In this document: positions 1 to 9,524 of the stretch, one piece after another
Layout: the number at the start of each line of letters is the position of its first letter
Position numbering within the stretch: position 1 is the first letter of the stretch
Origin: Bradyrhizobium sp. LTSP849
GTDB lineage: Bacteria; Pseudomonadota; Alphaproteobacteria; Rhizobiales; Xanthobacteraceae
Direction of reading: 5' to 3'
Length of the DNA stretch: 64,000 bases
NCBI RefSeq assembly: GCF_000938255.1
Contig: NZ_JYMR01000008.1
Span: forward strand, 186,001-250,000
Translations under genes and position numbers: made by a program
The notes under the pieces: model-generated
The model's input: only the letters and a program-made list of their open reading frames with translations
Database searches by the model: none
Told to the model about the DNA's origin: nothing

Positions 1-2629
1 AGATGGTGATCACGGCGGCGAGCAGCAGCCAGGGCTGGCCGGCCAGCGCCTTGGCGAATTCGGCCGCGTCGCCGGCATAGACCCCGACGATGCTGTTGGG
101 CATGCCGATGCTGGTCTCGATCGTCTTGACCGCCTCGACCGCGTCGCCCAGCGCCGCGCGCGGCGCGAGGTTGAAGCTGAGCGAGATCGCCGGGAATTGC
201 GCCTGATGCGAGATCGCGAGCGGCGCCGTGGTGCGCTTCAGCGTCGCCACCGCGTCGAGCGGCACCTGGGCGTTGGGCGCACCGACGAGGGCGCTGCTCG
301 CGCCGCCCGGTAGATATAGCTTTGACAGGATCGAGGGATCGCGCTGGTACATCGGCAGCGCCTCCAGCACCACGCGGTACTGGTTGGCCTGGCCGTAGAT
401 GGTCGAGATCTGGCGCTGTGCGAAGGCGTCGTTCAGCGTGTCGGTGATGGCCTGAAGGTTAACGCCAAGCTGGCCAGCACGGGTACGGTCGACATCGAGC
501 TGCGCCCGCAGGCCACCTTCCTGAGCCTCGGAGGACACATCGCGGAACAGTGGATCGCGCCGCATCTCGTCAACGAGCTTCTTCGCCCATTCGGAGACAA
601 GCGCCGCGTCGGTGCCGGTCAGCGTATACTGATATTGCGAGCGGCTCGACTGGGTCGAGATCTGCACGTCCTGCACCGGCTGGAAATAGACGGTCATGCC
701 GGGGATGCCGGCCACCTTCTCCTTCAACCGGGTGATGACCGCGCTGACATCGTCGCGCCGTTCGCCGCGAGGCGTCAAGCTCATGACGAGACGCCCGACA
801 TTGGTGGTCGGATTGACCGAGCCCGCGCCGATCACCGAGACCACGCCGGTCACATCAGGATCAGCCTTGATGGCGTCGGCGACCTCCGCCTGCCGCCTCT
901 GCATTTCAGCAAACGACACGTCGGGCCCCGCCTCCGTCACTGCCGTGATCGAGGCGGTGTCCTGGAGCGGCAGGAAGCCTTTTGGCGCGACGACGTAGAG
1001 GACCAGGGTTGCGATCAGCGTGGCGAAGGTCACGACCAGCGTGGTGCGCTGGTGCTGCAAAACCACAAGCAGCGTCCGGTGGTAGAGCTCGACGGTGCGG
1101 TCGATGAAGCGGCTGACGGCAGCCAACCCCGGCACCGCGAATTCTTCATGAGTGTGTTTAAGCAGGCGCGAGCACATCATCGGCGTCAGCGTCAGCGAGA
1201 CCACGGCCGAGGTCACGACCGCGATCGTCAACGTCAGCGCGAATTCGCGGAACATGCGCCCGACAAGGCCGGACATGAACAGCAGCGGGATGAACACCGC
1301 GATCAGCGACACCGTCAGCGAGATCACGGTGAAGCCGATTTCGCTGGCGCCCTTGAGCGAGGCCTGCATCGCGCTGTCGCCATTCTCCATGTGGCGGACG
1401 ATGTTCTCGATCATGACGATGGCGTCGTCGACCACGAAGCCCGTGCCGATGGTGAGCGCCATCAATGACAGATTGTCGAGGCTGAAGCCGGCAAAATACA
1501 TGATGCCGAAGCTCGTGATCAGCGACAGCGGCAGTGCCACCCCGGCGATCAGGGTTGCCCGCAGCGAGCGCAGGAACAACAACACCACCAGCGTCACCAG
1601 CACGACGCTGAGGATCAGTGTGAACTGGACGTCATGGACCGAGGCGCGAATGGTGACCGTGCGGTCAGAGACGATGGTCAGGTGCACGCCGGCCGGAATC
1701 GCGCGCTGCACTTTTGGGATTTCGGCCCGGATTTGGCTGACGACGTCGATCACATTGGCGCCGGGCTGGCGCTGGATGTCGATGATGACGGCCGGCGTGC
1801 CCTGGTACCAGCCGCCGGTGCGGTCGTTCTCGAGGCCATCGACGATCTGCGCGACATCGCCGATGGTGACCGGCGAGCCGTTGCGATAGGCGATGATGAT
1901 GGGACGGTAGGCGTCGGCCGCCGCGATCTGGTCATTGGCCGCGATGATGTAGGACTGCTGGGCGCCATCGAGCGAGCCCTTCGGCCCGGACACGTTGGCA
2001 TTGGAGATCGCCGCGCGCAGATCCTCCATGGCGATGCCGTAGGACGCAAGCCGCGCCAGATCCGCCTGGATGCGCACGGCCGGCTTCAGCCCGCCGAGCA
2101 CGGAGACGCGTCCCACGCCGGAAATCTGGCTCAGCCGCTGCGCCAACAGCGTATCGGCGATGTCGCTCATCGCCCGCAGCGAGATCGTCTCGGAGCGCAA
2201 CGCCAAAGTCATCACCGGCGCATCCGCCGGGTTCACCTTGGCGTAGGTCGGCGGATAAGGCAGCGTCTTTGGCAGGACGCCGGCCGCGGCGTTGATCGCG
2301 GCCTGCACGTCCTGGGTGGCGCCGTCGATATCGCGATTGAGGTCGAACTGGAGCGAGATCTGGCTGACACCGAACGAGCTCGTCGAGTTCATCGCCGACA
2401 GCGACGGGATCTGGCCTAGCTGCCGTTCCAGCGGCGCGGTGATCAGCGAGGCGATCACGTCGGGGCTCGCGCCGGGCAGCTGCGTCGTCACCTGCACGGT
2501 CGGGAAGTCGACCTGCGGCAGTGCCGAGACCGGCAGCGCGAAATAGCCGAGCGCGCCGCCGATCAGCAGTGCGATGCCGAGCAGTGAAGTCGCGATTGGC
2601 CGGCGAATGAAGGGTTCGGAAACACCCAT
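1..2629 (-). CDS. RND efflux permease (partial, C-terminus off the window)
   Basis: Inner-membrane proton-driven pump of a tripartite drug/solvent efflux complex. The frame reads from an ATG at 2629 (MGVSEPFIRRPIATSLLG) to base 1 without a stop, about 876 codons, against roughly 1,030-1,050 residues in the family, so the last 150 or so residues lie outside the window. The N-terminal helix, the porter-domain text and the proton-relay aspartate pair in TGFVVDDAIVMIENI (about residues 401-402, equivalent to the AcrB Asp pair) are visible. It is the third gene of an operon behind the outer-membrane factor and membrane fusion protein, 36 bp after the fusion protein. It reads as the MdtB/MexB-like hydrophobe/amphiphile branch; the substrate cannot be inferred. 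Confidence 0.93.
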   Translation of the reverse strand, partial: MGVSEPFIRRPIATSLLGIALLIGGALGYFALPVSALPQVDFPTVQVTTQLPGASPDVIASLITAPLERQLGQIPSLSAMNSTSSFGVSQISLQFDLNRDIDGATQDVQAAINAAAGVLPKTLPYPPTYAKVNPADAPVMTLALRSETISLRAMSDIADTLLAQRLSQISGVGRVSVLGGLKPAVRIQADLARLASYGIAMEDLRAAISNANVSGPKGSLDGAQQSYIIAANDQIAAADAYRPIIIAYRNGSPVTIGDVAQIVDGLENDRTGGWYQGTPAVIIDIQRQPGANVIDVVSQIRAEIPKVQRAIPAGVHLTIVSDRTVTIRASVHDVQFTLILSVVLVTLVVLLFLRSLRATLIAGVALPLSLITSFGIMYFAGFSLDNLSLMALTIGTGFVVDDAIVMIENIVRHMENGDSAMQASLKGASEIGFTVISLTVSLIAVFIPLLFMSGLVGRMFREFALTLTIAVVTSAVVSLTLTPMMCSRLLKHTHEEFAVPGLAAVSRFIDRTVELYHRTLLVVLQHQRTTLVVTFATLIATLVLYVVAPKGFLPLQDTASITAVTEAGPDVSFAEMQRRQAEVADAIKADPDVTGVVSVIGAGSVNPTTNVGRLVMSLTPRGERRDDVSAVITRLKEKVAGIPGMTVYFQPVQDVQISTQSSRSQYQYTLTGTDAALVSEWAKKLVDEMRRDPLFRDVSSEAQEGGLRAQLDVDRTRAGQLGVNLQAITDTLNDAFAQRQISTIYGQANQYRVVLEALPMYQRDPSILSKLYLPGGASSALVGAPNAQVPLDAVATLKRTTAPLAISHQAQFPAISLSFNLAPRAALGDAVEAVKTIETSIGMPNSIVGVYAGDAAEFAKALAGQPWLLLAAVITI

Positions 2630-2665
2630 GGGATACGCCTGCCGCTTAAGCGGCTGTTGTCGGGA

Positions 2666-4087
2666 TCATGGCTGCTTGGCTCCACTTCCCGATTGTTCGG
2701 CCCCAGTCCCCTGAGCCGGCGCCGGTGCAGGGCCAGTCTGGCCCTTCTGGTCGCCCTCGCTGCTTTGCCGTTTGGCGCGGCGCTCCTGCCAATCCTTGGC
2801 GCCATCTTTCGACGCGCCGTCCTTCTGGCCATCCTTTTTCTGGCCGTCGGGCGCACGTGTACGTTTGCGCGGGGCGAGATCGGCCGACGGCGTCTGCTCG
2901 TCGCGACCGACGATGACCTTGGAGCCGTCGGACAGATTGGCAAAGCCCGTCGTCACGACCCGGTCGTTCGGCGACAGGCCGCTCGCGATCACTGCGTCAT
3001 GCTCGTTCTGCTGCGTCACCGTCACGGGCTTGGCCGAAACGATGTCGCCCTCTCCGATGACGTAGCTGAAGGTGCCGATCGGACCGCGTTGCACCGCCGA
3101 TGTCGGCACCACCAGCGCCTGCATGAGCGTCTCGACTTTCAAGCGGACATTGACGAATTGGCCCGGCCAGAGCTGGTACTGAGCGTTGGGGAATTCCGCC
3201 TTGAGCTTGAGCGTGCCGGTGGTCTGGTCGACCTGGTTGTCGATGCCGGTCAGCTTGCCGGTGTCGATCACGGTGACACCGTCATTGCCGAACACGTCGA
3301 CTGCGAGCGAGCCCTTGGCCGCCGCCGCATTGACGCGCATGATCTGCTGCTGCGGCAGGCTGAACCACACCGCGATCGGCTGCAATTGCGTGATCACGAC
3401 GAGGCCGGTGGTGTCGGCGGCGTGGATGATGTTGCCCTGGTCGACCTGGCGCAAGCCCGCGCGGCCCGAGAGCGGCGCCACGATCTTGGTGTAGCTCAAC
3501 GTCGCCGCCGCATTGTCGATCGAGGCCTGGTCGGCCTTGACCAGCGCCTCGGTCTGCGCGACCAGCGCGCGCTGGGTATCGGCCTGCTGCTTGGAGCCGG
3601 CATTGGAGGCGGCGAGTTGCTCGTAGCGCGTCAGGTCGATGCGCTGGTTGGCGAGCTGGGCCTGGTCCTGCGCCTTCTTGGCGACGGCCTGGTCATACGT
3701 CGCCTGGTAGAGCGCGGGATCGATCTCGCCGACCACGTCGCCCTTCTTGACGTCCTGGCCTTCGGTAAAATTCACCGCGATCAGCTTGCCGTCGACCTGT
3801 GAGCGCACGGTCACGGTGTTGAGCGCGCGGATCGCGCCGACGCCGTCGAGATAGACCGGCACGTCCTGCACCCGGGGCGTTGCCGCCAGCACCGGCACGG
3901 GCAAATCGGGGCGCTGATTGCGGCCATTGCCCTGCTGCTGCGGCTGCTGATGCATGATGGTCCAGCCGAGATAGCCGAGACCGCCGAGGATCGCGAGCGT
4001 GATCAGGGTCATGACGAAGCCGCGGCTGCGCGATTTTTTCACCGCCCCCGGCTTCGCATCATCCTTCATATCCGGCTTAAAGAGCAT
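2666..4087 (-). CDS. RND efflux periplasmic adaptor (membrane fusion protein)
   Basis: Periplasmic adaptor that links the RND pump to the outer-membrane channel. An inner-membrane anchor lies near residues 25-45, followed by a biotinyl-lipoyl half-motif (SQVDGKLIAVNFTEGQDVKKG), an alpha-helical hairpin rich in A/Q/K, a second lipoyl half and beta-barrel domains. The frame is open further upstream, but the ATG at 4087 is preferred because it has a GGAG ten bases upstream and overlaps the TAA of the outer-membrane gene, as expected for translational coupling. The last 80 or so residues are an unusual low-complexity K/D/G/Q/P-rich tail beyond the conserved barrel. The family is certain; the function of the tail is unknown. 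Confidence 0.92.
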   Translation of the reverse strand: MLFKPDMKDDAKPGAVKKSRSRGFVMTLITLAILGGLGYLGWTIMHQQPQQQGNGRNQRPDLPVPVLAATPRVQDVPVYLDGVGAIRALNTVTVRSQVDGKLIAVNFTEGQDVKKGDVVGEIDPALYQATYDQAVAKKAQDQAQLANQRIDLTRYEQLAASNAGSKQQADTQRALVAQTEALVKADQASIDNAAATLSYTKIVAPLSGRAGLRQVDQGNIIHAADTTGLVVITQLQPIAVWFSLPQQQIMRVNAAAAKGSLAVDVFGNDGVTVIDTGKLTGIDNQVDQTTGTLKLKAEFPNAQYQLWPGQFVNVRLKVETLMQALVVPTSAVQRGPIGTFSYVIGEGDIVSAKPVTVTQQNEHDAVIASGLSPNDRVVTTGFANLSDGSKVIVGRDEQTPSADLAPRKRTRAPDGQKKDGQKDGASKDGAKDWQERRAKRQSSEGDQKGQTGPAPAPAQGTGAEQSGSGAKQP

Positions 4088-5519
4088 TGACCGGTTTCTC
4101 CATTCGCGGCTCCCAGCCGCCGCCGAGCGCCTGATACAGGCTGACGATGGCAAGCAATCGTGCGAGTTGTGCCTGCGACAGCGCGTCTTCCGCCGTAAAC
4201 AGAGTCAGTTGCGTGTTGAGCACGGTGACGATGTCGGCCGTGCCGGCGCGCAGCTGCTGCTCCGACAGATCGAAGGCGCGCCGCGAGGCGTTGAGGACAT
4301 CGCGCTGCAATTGCAGCTTGATCGTGGTCTGCTTGATCGAGAATAGCGCATTATCGACGTCGCTGAAGGCCTGGACGATGGTCTTGCGGTAGGTCTGGAG
4401 CAACTCCTCCTGCCGCGCCTTGGCGTATTCGAAATTGCCCAAAATCTTGCCGCCGTCGAAGATCGGCTGCGTTGCGCTGCCGACCAGCTGGAAGAACGCC
4501 GCGTGCGGCTGGAACAGCGAGACCAGCGCCGAGCTCTGATAGCCGCCATTGCCGGTCAGCTGGATGGTCGGGAAGAATTGCGCGCGGGCATTGCCTATAT
4601 TCGCCGTGGCGGAAGCAAGCTGTGCTTCCTGCCGGCGGATGTCAGGCCGCTGTGTCAGGAGTTCGGACGGCAGGCCGGGCGTCACGCGCGGGATCGCGAC
4701 CCGGTCCAGCGAGCCGCCGAGCACGCGCACGCTCTCCGGCGGCCGCGACACCAGCACGGCGAGCGCGTTGACGTTCTGGTCGAGCGTCTGGCGCAGCGGC
4801 GGCACCAGCGCCTTCTGGTTGGCCAGCACGCTCTCCTGCTGGGCGACGTCGAGGTCGGTGCCGGTGCCGGCCTTGCGCCGCTCCTTGACGGCATCGAGGA
4901 TGCGCTGTGCGCTCGCAATGTTGCGCTGTGAGGTCCTGATGCGGTCCTGCGAGGCCAGCACCTGGAAATAAGCGTTGGCGACGCCCGAAAGGGTCGTCAG
5001 CGCGACGACGTCGCGATCGAAGCGGTTGGCGTGGGCGGTCTCTTCCGCCGTTTGCAGCGCATCGCGGTTCTGACCCCAGAAATCGAGCTGGTAGCTGGCG
5101 CTCAGCGACGACGAATAATTGACGACCTCGCGGCCACCATTGGTCAGGCCGGACGCGCTCGAGCCGGAGGTGCGCGAATAGGTCTCCGATCCGCTCCCCG
5201 ACAGGCTCGGCAGCAGCGCCGCGCCCGCCTGTCGCGCCTGAGCGTCGGCCTCGACGATGCGCGAGACGGCGGCGGCGATGTCGAGGTTGACGGTCTGCGC
5301 CTCTTCCATCAATTGCGTCAGCTCCGTGGACCGAAAGCCGCGCCACCAATCCGGCGTCGGCGGCGCGTCCGGCTTGCCGGCGTATTTGTACTGCGCGGGA
5401 ACATCGAGCGCTGGATCGGGAAGGTCCTGGGTCAGGACGCACGCCCCCGAGCTTGCCGCAAGGCACAGTACGGCGACCCAGCGCCCCGCTCGGGACGCAG
5501 AACCAAGGGATTGCCGCAT
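4077..5519 (-). CDS. NodT-family outer-membrane efflux factor (TolC-like lipoprotein)
   Basis: Outer-membrane channel of the tripartite efflux system. After a hydrophobic signal (WVAVLCLAASSGACVL) comes a candidate lipidation cysteine within SGAC, then two OEP repeats typical of NodT proteins (first repeat starting near LTQLMEEAQTVNLDIAAA, second near ELLTQRPDIRRQEAQLASAT). The ATG at 5519 gives 480 residues, normal for the family. In-frame GTG codons at 5552 and 5546 are alternatives. It is the first gene of the operon and overlaps the adaptor gene by 11 bases. The lipobox is imperfect, so lipidation is an inference. Confidence 0.92.
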   Translation of the reverse strand: MRQSLGSASRAGRWVAVLCLAASSGACVLTQDLPDPALDVPAQYKYAGKPDAPPTPDWWRGFRSTELTQLMEEAQTVNLDIAAAVSRIVEADAQARQAGAALLPSLSGSGSETYSRTSGSSASGLTNGGREVVNYSSSLSASYQLDFWGQNRDALQTAEETAHANRFDRDVVALTTLSGVANAYFQVLASQDRIRTSQRNIASAQRILDAVKERRKAGTGTDLDVAQQESVLANQKALVPPLRQTLDQNVNALAVLVSRPPESVRVLGGSLDRVAIPRVTPGLPSELLTQRPDIRRQEAQLASATANIGNARAQFFPTIQLTGNGGYQSSALVSLFQPHAAFFQLVGSATQPIFDGGKILGNFEYAKARQEELLQTYRKTIVQAFSDVDNALFSIKQTTIKLQLQRDVLNASRRAFDLSEQQLRAGTADIVTVLNTQLTLFTAEDALSQAQLARLLAIVSLYQALGGGWEPRMEKPVNAL

Positions 5520-5948
5520 GGCGACCGCCGGAACCCGCTGTGTCACATCCACCCCCTGCCGGGCAGACCGAACCGCCGCCGCGCAGCCGGATTAACCGAT
5601 TCGCAGCGGGACAGTCGGGGGGCTTTGGGCAACTCGTTCACAGCGGTGATGCTTTCTGCGGAACCTGAAATCTATCCTAGCCGGGTGCGGAACTGCGGGA
5701 CAGTCCCGCACCTGCGAAAGACACCCCCGAACGCGCTGGCGCCTGGACTGGTAAAATACCAAATGTACCTGTCGTGCAGGGCTTTTTTGAATTCCGGCGC
5801 CATCCAGAAGCGCATTCAAGCTTACCAAGATTTCATGTGATATTGTGGCCACACTGGCAGCAAGACCAGCGAAGGCCACCCGCACTCCACTGAAACCTGC
5901 GCCGCAACGCACCGTAGCTTGTCCAGCACGAGGCAGGGACATTTACGC
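5520..5948. other. Divergent intergenic region, no gene seen
   Basis: A 429 bp gap between the minus-strand efflux operon and the plus-strand flavoprotein gene. It must hold both divergent promoters. Open frames here lack protein-like composition and ribosome-binding sites. The stretch around 5740-5850 is noticeably AT-richer than its surroundings, which fits promoter DNA. No operator for a TetR or MarR regulator could be picked out, and no regulator gene is adjacent. Confidence 0.5.
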
Positions 5949-7262
5949 ATGCGTATCGCGGTCATCGGGACGGGCATCGCCGGCAACGCGGCGGCCTGGA
6001 CGCTTTCACAGCGCTATCCGGTGACGGTCTATGACCGCGAGCTCCGCCCAGGCGGCCACAGCCACACCGTTACCATCGACTACCAGGGGACGCCGGTCGC
6101 GGTCGACATCGGCTTCATTGTCTACAACGAGCTCAACTATCCGGATCTCACCGCGATGTTCGCGCATCTCGGTGTCGAGACGGTCGCAAGCTGCATGAGC
6201 TTCGCCGTGTCCGCCGACGGCGGTCGTTTCGAATGGCGCGGCGGCGGCAATGATTGGTGGGCGATGGCCGCGGGCCTGTTTGCCCAGCCCGGCAACCTGC
6301 TCTCCCCGTCTTACCTGCGGATGGTCACAGGCATCCTCAAATTCGGCCGACAGAGCGTCGACGACCTCCGCAACGGCCGTCTCGCCGGATTGACGCTTGG
6401 AGACTATTTCCGGAAACGCCAATTCTCGCAGCGCTTGCTCGCTGACTATCTCGCACCGATGGGCGCGGCGATCTGGTCCGCCCCCGCAAGCGAGATGCTC
6501 GACTTCCCGGCCGAAAATTTCATCGCCTTCTTCGACAACCATCGCCTGCTGCATTACGACCGGCCGGTCTGGCGCACGGTCAAGGGCGGCAGCCAGCGCT
6601 ACGTCGAGCAGCTCCAGGCCTCGTTCAAGAACAACATCCGGCTCGGCTGCGCCGTCACATCGATCAATCGCACCGCGCACGGCGTCGTCGTTCACGACAG
6701 TCGCGGCCAGCACGAGACTTACGATCACGTCGTGATCGCGGCTCATAGCGACCAAGCGCTTGCGATGCTGTTCGACGCAGATCCACGCGAGCGCGACATC
6801 CTCGGCGCCATCGGCTATGCCCCCAACAAGGTGTATCTGCATCGCGACGTCAGGCTGATGCCGAAGCGGCGGCGGGCCTGGGCGTCGTGGAATTTCCTGC
6901 GCTGGCAGCGCGAGGGACGCGCCGTGAACGATGTCGCGGTGACCTACTGGATGAACCGGCTCCAGGGCGTCGATCCCGACAAGCCGCTGTTCGTCAGCCT
7001 CAACCCGCCCTTCGAGCCTGCGCCTGAACTCACCTTCGGCCAATATCTCTGCGAGCATCCGCAGTATAATGCGGCGGCCTTTGCCGCACAGAAACGACTG
7101 GGCGAGATCCAGGGGCAGCGGCACACCTGGTTCTGCGGCGCCTGGACCGGCTATGGCTTTCACGAAGACGGCCTGCGCTCCGGCCTTGCCGTCGCCGAGG
7201 CGCTCGGCGCCGTCGCGCCGTGGCGCGAGGCGCCGGTCGAGCTGGCGGAGGCCGCGGAGTAG
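5949..7262 (+). CDS. NAD/FAD-dependent amine-oxidase-like oxidoreductase (COG2907 type)
   Basis: Predicted FAD-dependent oxidoreductase of the flavin amine-oxidase fold, 437 residues. The dinucleotide-binding motif VIGTGIAGNAAAW is at residues 4-16, followed by the acidic end of the Rossmann unit and RPGGHSHTV. A C-terminal FAD-contact segment (TWFCGAWTGYGFHEDGLRSG) is also clear. The ATG at 5949 places the GxGxxG motif at the N-terminus as usual. It begins a tight plus-strand set: the DUF1365 gene starts four bases after its stop and a cyclopropane-fatty-acid-synthase-like gene follows. This trio is widely conserved in proteobacteria and linked to unsaturated or furan fatty acids; the exact reaction here is inferred. 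Confidence 0.85.
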   Translation: MRIAVIGTGIAGNAAAWTLSQRYPVTVYDRELRPGGHSHTVTIDYQGTPVAVDIGFIVYNELNYPDLTAMFAHLGVETVASCMSFAVSADGGRFEWRGGGNDWWAMAAGLFAQPGNLLSPSYLRMVTGILKFGRQSVDDLRNGRLAGLTLGDYFRKRQFSQRLLADYLAPMGAAIWSAPASEMLDFPAENFIAFFDNHRLLHYDRPVWRTVKGGSQRYVEQLQASFKNNIRLGCAVTSINRTAHGVVVHDSRGQHETYDHVVIAAHSDQALAMLFDADPRERDILGAIGYAPNKVYLHRDVRLMPKRRRAWASWNFLRWQREGRAVNDVAVTYWMNRLQGVDPDKPLFVSLNPPFEPAPELTFGQYLCEHPQYNAAAFAAQKRLGEIQGQRHTWFCGAWTGYGFHEDGLRSGLAVAEALGAVAPWREAPVELAEAAE

Positions 7263-7266
7263 CGCG

Positions 7267-8103
7267 ATGGTGACGACAGCTCTGCCCGCAACCGATCCCG
7301 CCTCGCTCTATCTCGGCGATGTCATGCATGCGCGGCTGAAGCCGATGGGCCATCGTTTCAACTACCGCGTCATGAGCCTGCTGATCGATCTCGACCGGCT
7401 CGGCGAAGCCGACCGGCAATCGCCACTGTTCGGCGTCAACCGCGCCGCACTCTACAGTTTTCACGAGACCGACCACGGCGCGCGCGACGGCTCATCCCTG
7501 AAGGCCTACGCCGAGCGCTGTGCCGCCGCGCACGATATCGACCTCAGCGGCGGCCGCGTCGAGCTGCTCTGCTATCCCCGCCTGCTCGGCTACGGCTTCA
7601 ATCCGCTTGCGGTCTATTTCTGCTATCACCGCAGTGGCGCGTTGGCGCTGGTGATCTACGAAGTCCGCAACACCTTCGGCGATATTCATCCTTACGTCCT
7701 GCCGGTGAAACCAGGCGAATGGAGCGATGCGGGCCTGCGGCAGCAGCAGGACAAGCTGTTTTACGTCTCGCCCTTCCTGCCGATGGCGATGCGCTATTAT
7801 TTCCGCGTCCTGCCGCCAGCCGACACGATCAAGCTGCGCATCCTGGAGACCGACTGCGACGGCCCGCTGCTCGCGGCGACCTTCAACGGCCGCCGCCGGG
7901 CGCTGACCTCGGGTGCCCTGCTGCGATCGTTCTTCGCCCTGCCGCTGGTGAGCTTCAAGGTGATGGCGGCGATCCATTGGGAAGCCCTGCGGCTCTGGCT
8001 GAAGGGCGCGCGGCTGGTGCCACGACCTGATGTCGCGGGGACGCTTCGCGCCGAAACCACCTTGGCGGCCGGCGAAACGCCCACATATATTATCCGTCGC
8101 TGA
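7267..8103 (+). CDS. DUF1365 family protein
   Basis: A 278-residue DUF1365 (COG3496) protein with the family hallmarks GDVMHARLKPMGHRFNYRV at the N-terminus and LLGYGFNPLAVYFCYH in the middle. No catalytic mechanism has been firmly assigned to the family as far as I know. It starts four bases after the flavoprotein stop and ends four bases before the methyltransferase start, so the three are almost certainly co-transcribed. Partnership with a flavoprotein and a SAM-dependent fatty-acid methylase suggests a role in modifying membrane acyl chains. The function is inferred from context only. Confidence 0.87.
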   Translation: MVTTALPATDPASLYLGDVMHARLKPMGHRFNYRVMSLLIDLDRLGEADRQSPLFGVNRAALYSFHETDHGARDGSSLKAYAERCAAAHDIDLSGGRVELLCYPRLLGYGFNPLAVYFCYHRSGALALVIYEVRNTFGDIHPYVLPVKPGEWSDAGLRQQQDKLFYVSPFLPMAMRYYFRVLPPADTIKLRILETDCDGPLLAATFNGRRRALTSGALLRSFFALPLVSFKVMAAIHWEALRLWLKGARLVPRPDVAGTLRAETTLAAGETPTYIIRR

Positions 8104-8107
8104 CCGT

Positions 8108-9427
8108 ATGCGGGGCGTGCTCGGATCTGGCGAAATGGAGAGTTGGGCGCGCCTGGCTCACGGTCGGACTGGACCAGTTGAGGTGATGGATCCGCCGATG
8201 CCGCACGCCATCTCGGTGACGCCCGATAATGTGGAAACAGCGTTCGCTGACCTGCCGCGTCTCGTCCGCCTTGCGATCACCTTCGGCTCACGGCTGAGGC
8301 GCGGCACGCTGCACGTCACTCTGCCGGACGGTCGCATGATCAGGCTCGGCGGGCAGGAGCCGGGCCCGAACGCGGTAATGCGGCTGCACAATTACAGCTT
8401 CGCCTCGCGCCTGATCAACGGCGGCGATATCGGGATTGCAGAAGCCTATCTCGCGGGCGACTGGGACACGCCGGACCTGACGCAGTTCCTGTACCTGTTC
8501 TGCGTCAACCACGATCTGATCCAGACCATGCTGCGCGACAAGCCCCTGATGCGGTTCGTCCAGGTGGTGCAGCACTGGTTGAACCGCAATACCCGCCGCC
8601 AGGCGCGGCGCAACATCCACGCCCATTACGACATCGGCAATGCGTTCTACGCGGCCTGGCTAGATCCCAGCATGACCTATTCCTCGGCGCTGTTCGAGGA
8701 ATCCACCACCGACCTTACGGCGGCACAAGCCAACAAGTATCGCCGGCTCGCCGAGGCGCTCGACCTGAAGCCGGGCCAGACGCTGCTCGAGATCGGCTGC
8801 GGCTGGGGCGGCTTCGCCGAATTCGCCGCCAAGACTTTTGGCGCGCGCGTCGTGGGTTTGACCATCTCGACCGAACAGCGCGATTTCGCGCGCAAGCGCA
8901 TCCACGAGGCGGGCCTGTCCGAGCAGGTCGAGATCCGGCTCCAGGATTATCGCGACGAGCGCGACCGCTACGACCGGATTGCCTCGATCGAGATGATCGA
9001 GGCGGTCGGCGAGCAGTTCTGGCCGCGATATTTCGCACAGTTGCGTGACCGGCTGTTGCCGGGCGGGCTTGCCGGCATCCAGGCCATCACCATCCAGGAC
9101 AGGCTGTTCCAGAGCTACCGGCGCGAGGTCGACTTCATCCAGCGCTACGTCTTTCCCGGCGGCATGCTGCCTTCGCCCGCCGTGCTGAAGTCGCTCGGCG
9201 ACCGGTTCGGCGTCCCCGTCATCCGCGAGCGCATCTTTGGGCAAGATTATGCCAAGACGCTTGCCACCTGGCGAAATAACTTCCGTAACGCTTGGCCCGG
9301 CCTCGTCCCGCTCGGCTTTGACGACCGGTTTCGGCGGCTGTGGGAGTACTATCTCGCCTATTGCGAGGCCGGATTCCTGTCCGGGAATATCGACGTCCGG
9401 CAGGTCATCTTCGCAAAGCAGCAATAA
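8108..9427 (+). CDS. Cyclopropane-fatty-acid-synthase-like SAM methyltransferase
   Basis: SAM-dependent methyltransferase acting on unsaturated acyl chains of membrane phospholipids. The class I SAM motif LLEIGCGWGGFAEFAA lies near residues 228-243. The family segments AHYDIGNAFYAAWLDPSMTYS upstream and the YVFPGGMLPS loop downstream are present, and the size of about 439 residues fits. Starts at 8108, 8135, 8186 or 8198 are all possible and none has a convincing ribosome-binding site; 8108 is chosen because it follows the DUF1365 stop by four bases. It may be a true CFA synthase or the methylase of a furan-fatty-acid pathway. The sequence alone does not decide. Confidence 0.88.
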   Translation: MRGVLGSGEMESWARLAHGRTGPVEVMDPPMPHAISVTPDNVETAFADLPRLVRLAITFGSRLRRGTLHVTLPDGRMIRLGGQEPGPNAVMRLHNYSFASRLINGGDIGIAEAYLAGDWDTPDLTQFLYLFCVNHDLIQTMLRDKPLMRFVQVVQHWLNRNTRRQARRNIHAHYDIGNAFYAAWLDPSMTYSSALFEESTTDLTAAQANKYRRLAEALDLKPGQTLLEIGCGWGGFAEFAAKTFGARVVGLTISTEQRDFARKRIHEAGLSEQVEIRLQDYRDERDRYDRIASIEMIEAVGEQFWPRYFAQLRDRLLPGGLAGIQAITIQDRLFQSYRREVDFIQRYVFPGGMLPSPAVLKSLGDRFGVPVIRERIFGQDYAKTLATWRNNFRNAWPGLVPLGFDDRFRRLWEYYLAYCEAGFLSGNIDVRQVIFAKQQ

Positions 9428-9470
9428 GAGTTTGCGGGGTCGGCTTGCAAGGGGTCGCTTGTAAGGTCGG

Positions 9471-9489
9471 CGACCCTACTTTAGGGTCG
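9471..9489. terminator. Hairpin between CFA-like gene and cysK
   Basis: A perfect inverted repeat, CGACCCTA-CTT-TAGGGTCG, lies 44 bp after the methyltransferase stop and 36 bp before cysK. Further GGTCG repeats sit just upstream. No T-tract follows, so it may be a weak terminator, an mRNA stabilising structure or a protein-binding site. Confidence 0.45.
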
Positions 9490-9524
9490 GCGCCCACGTC
9501 ATAACCAGCCGGTAATTGCCTGAC

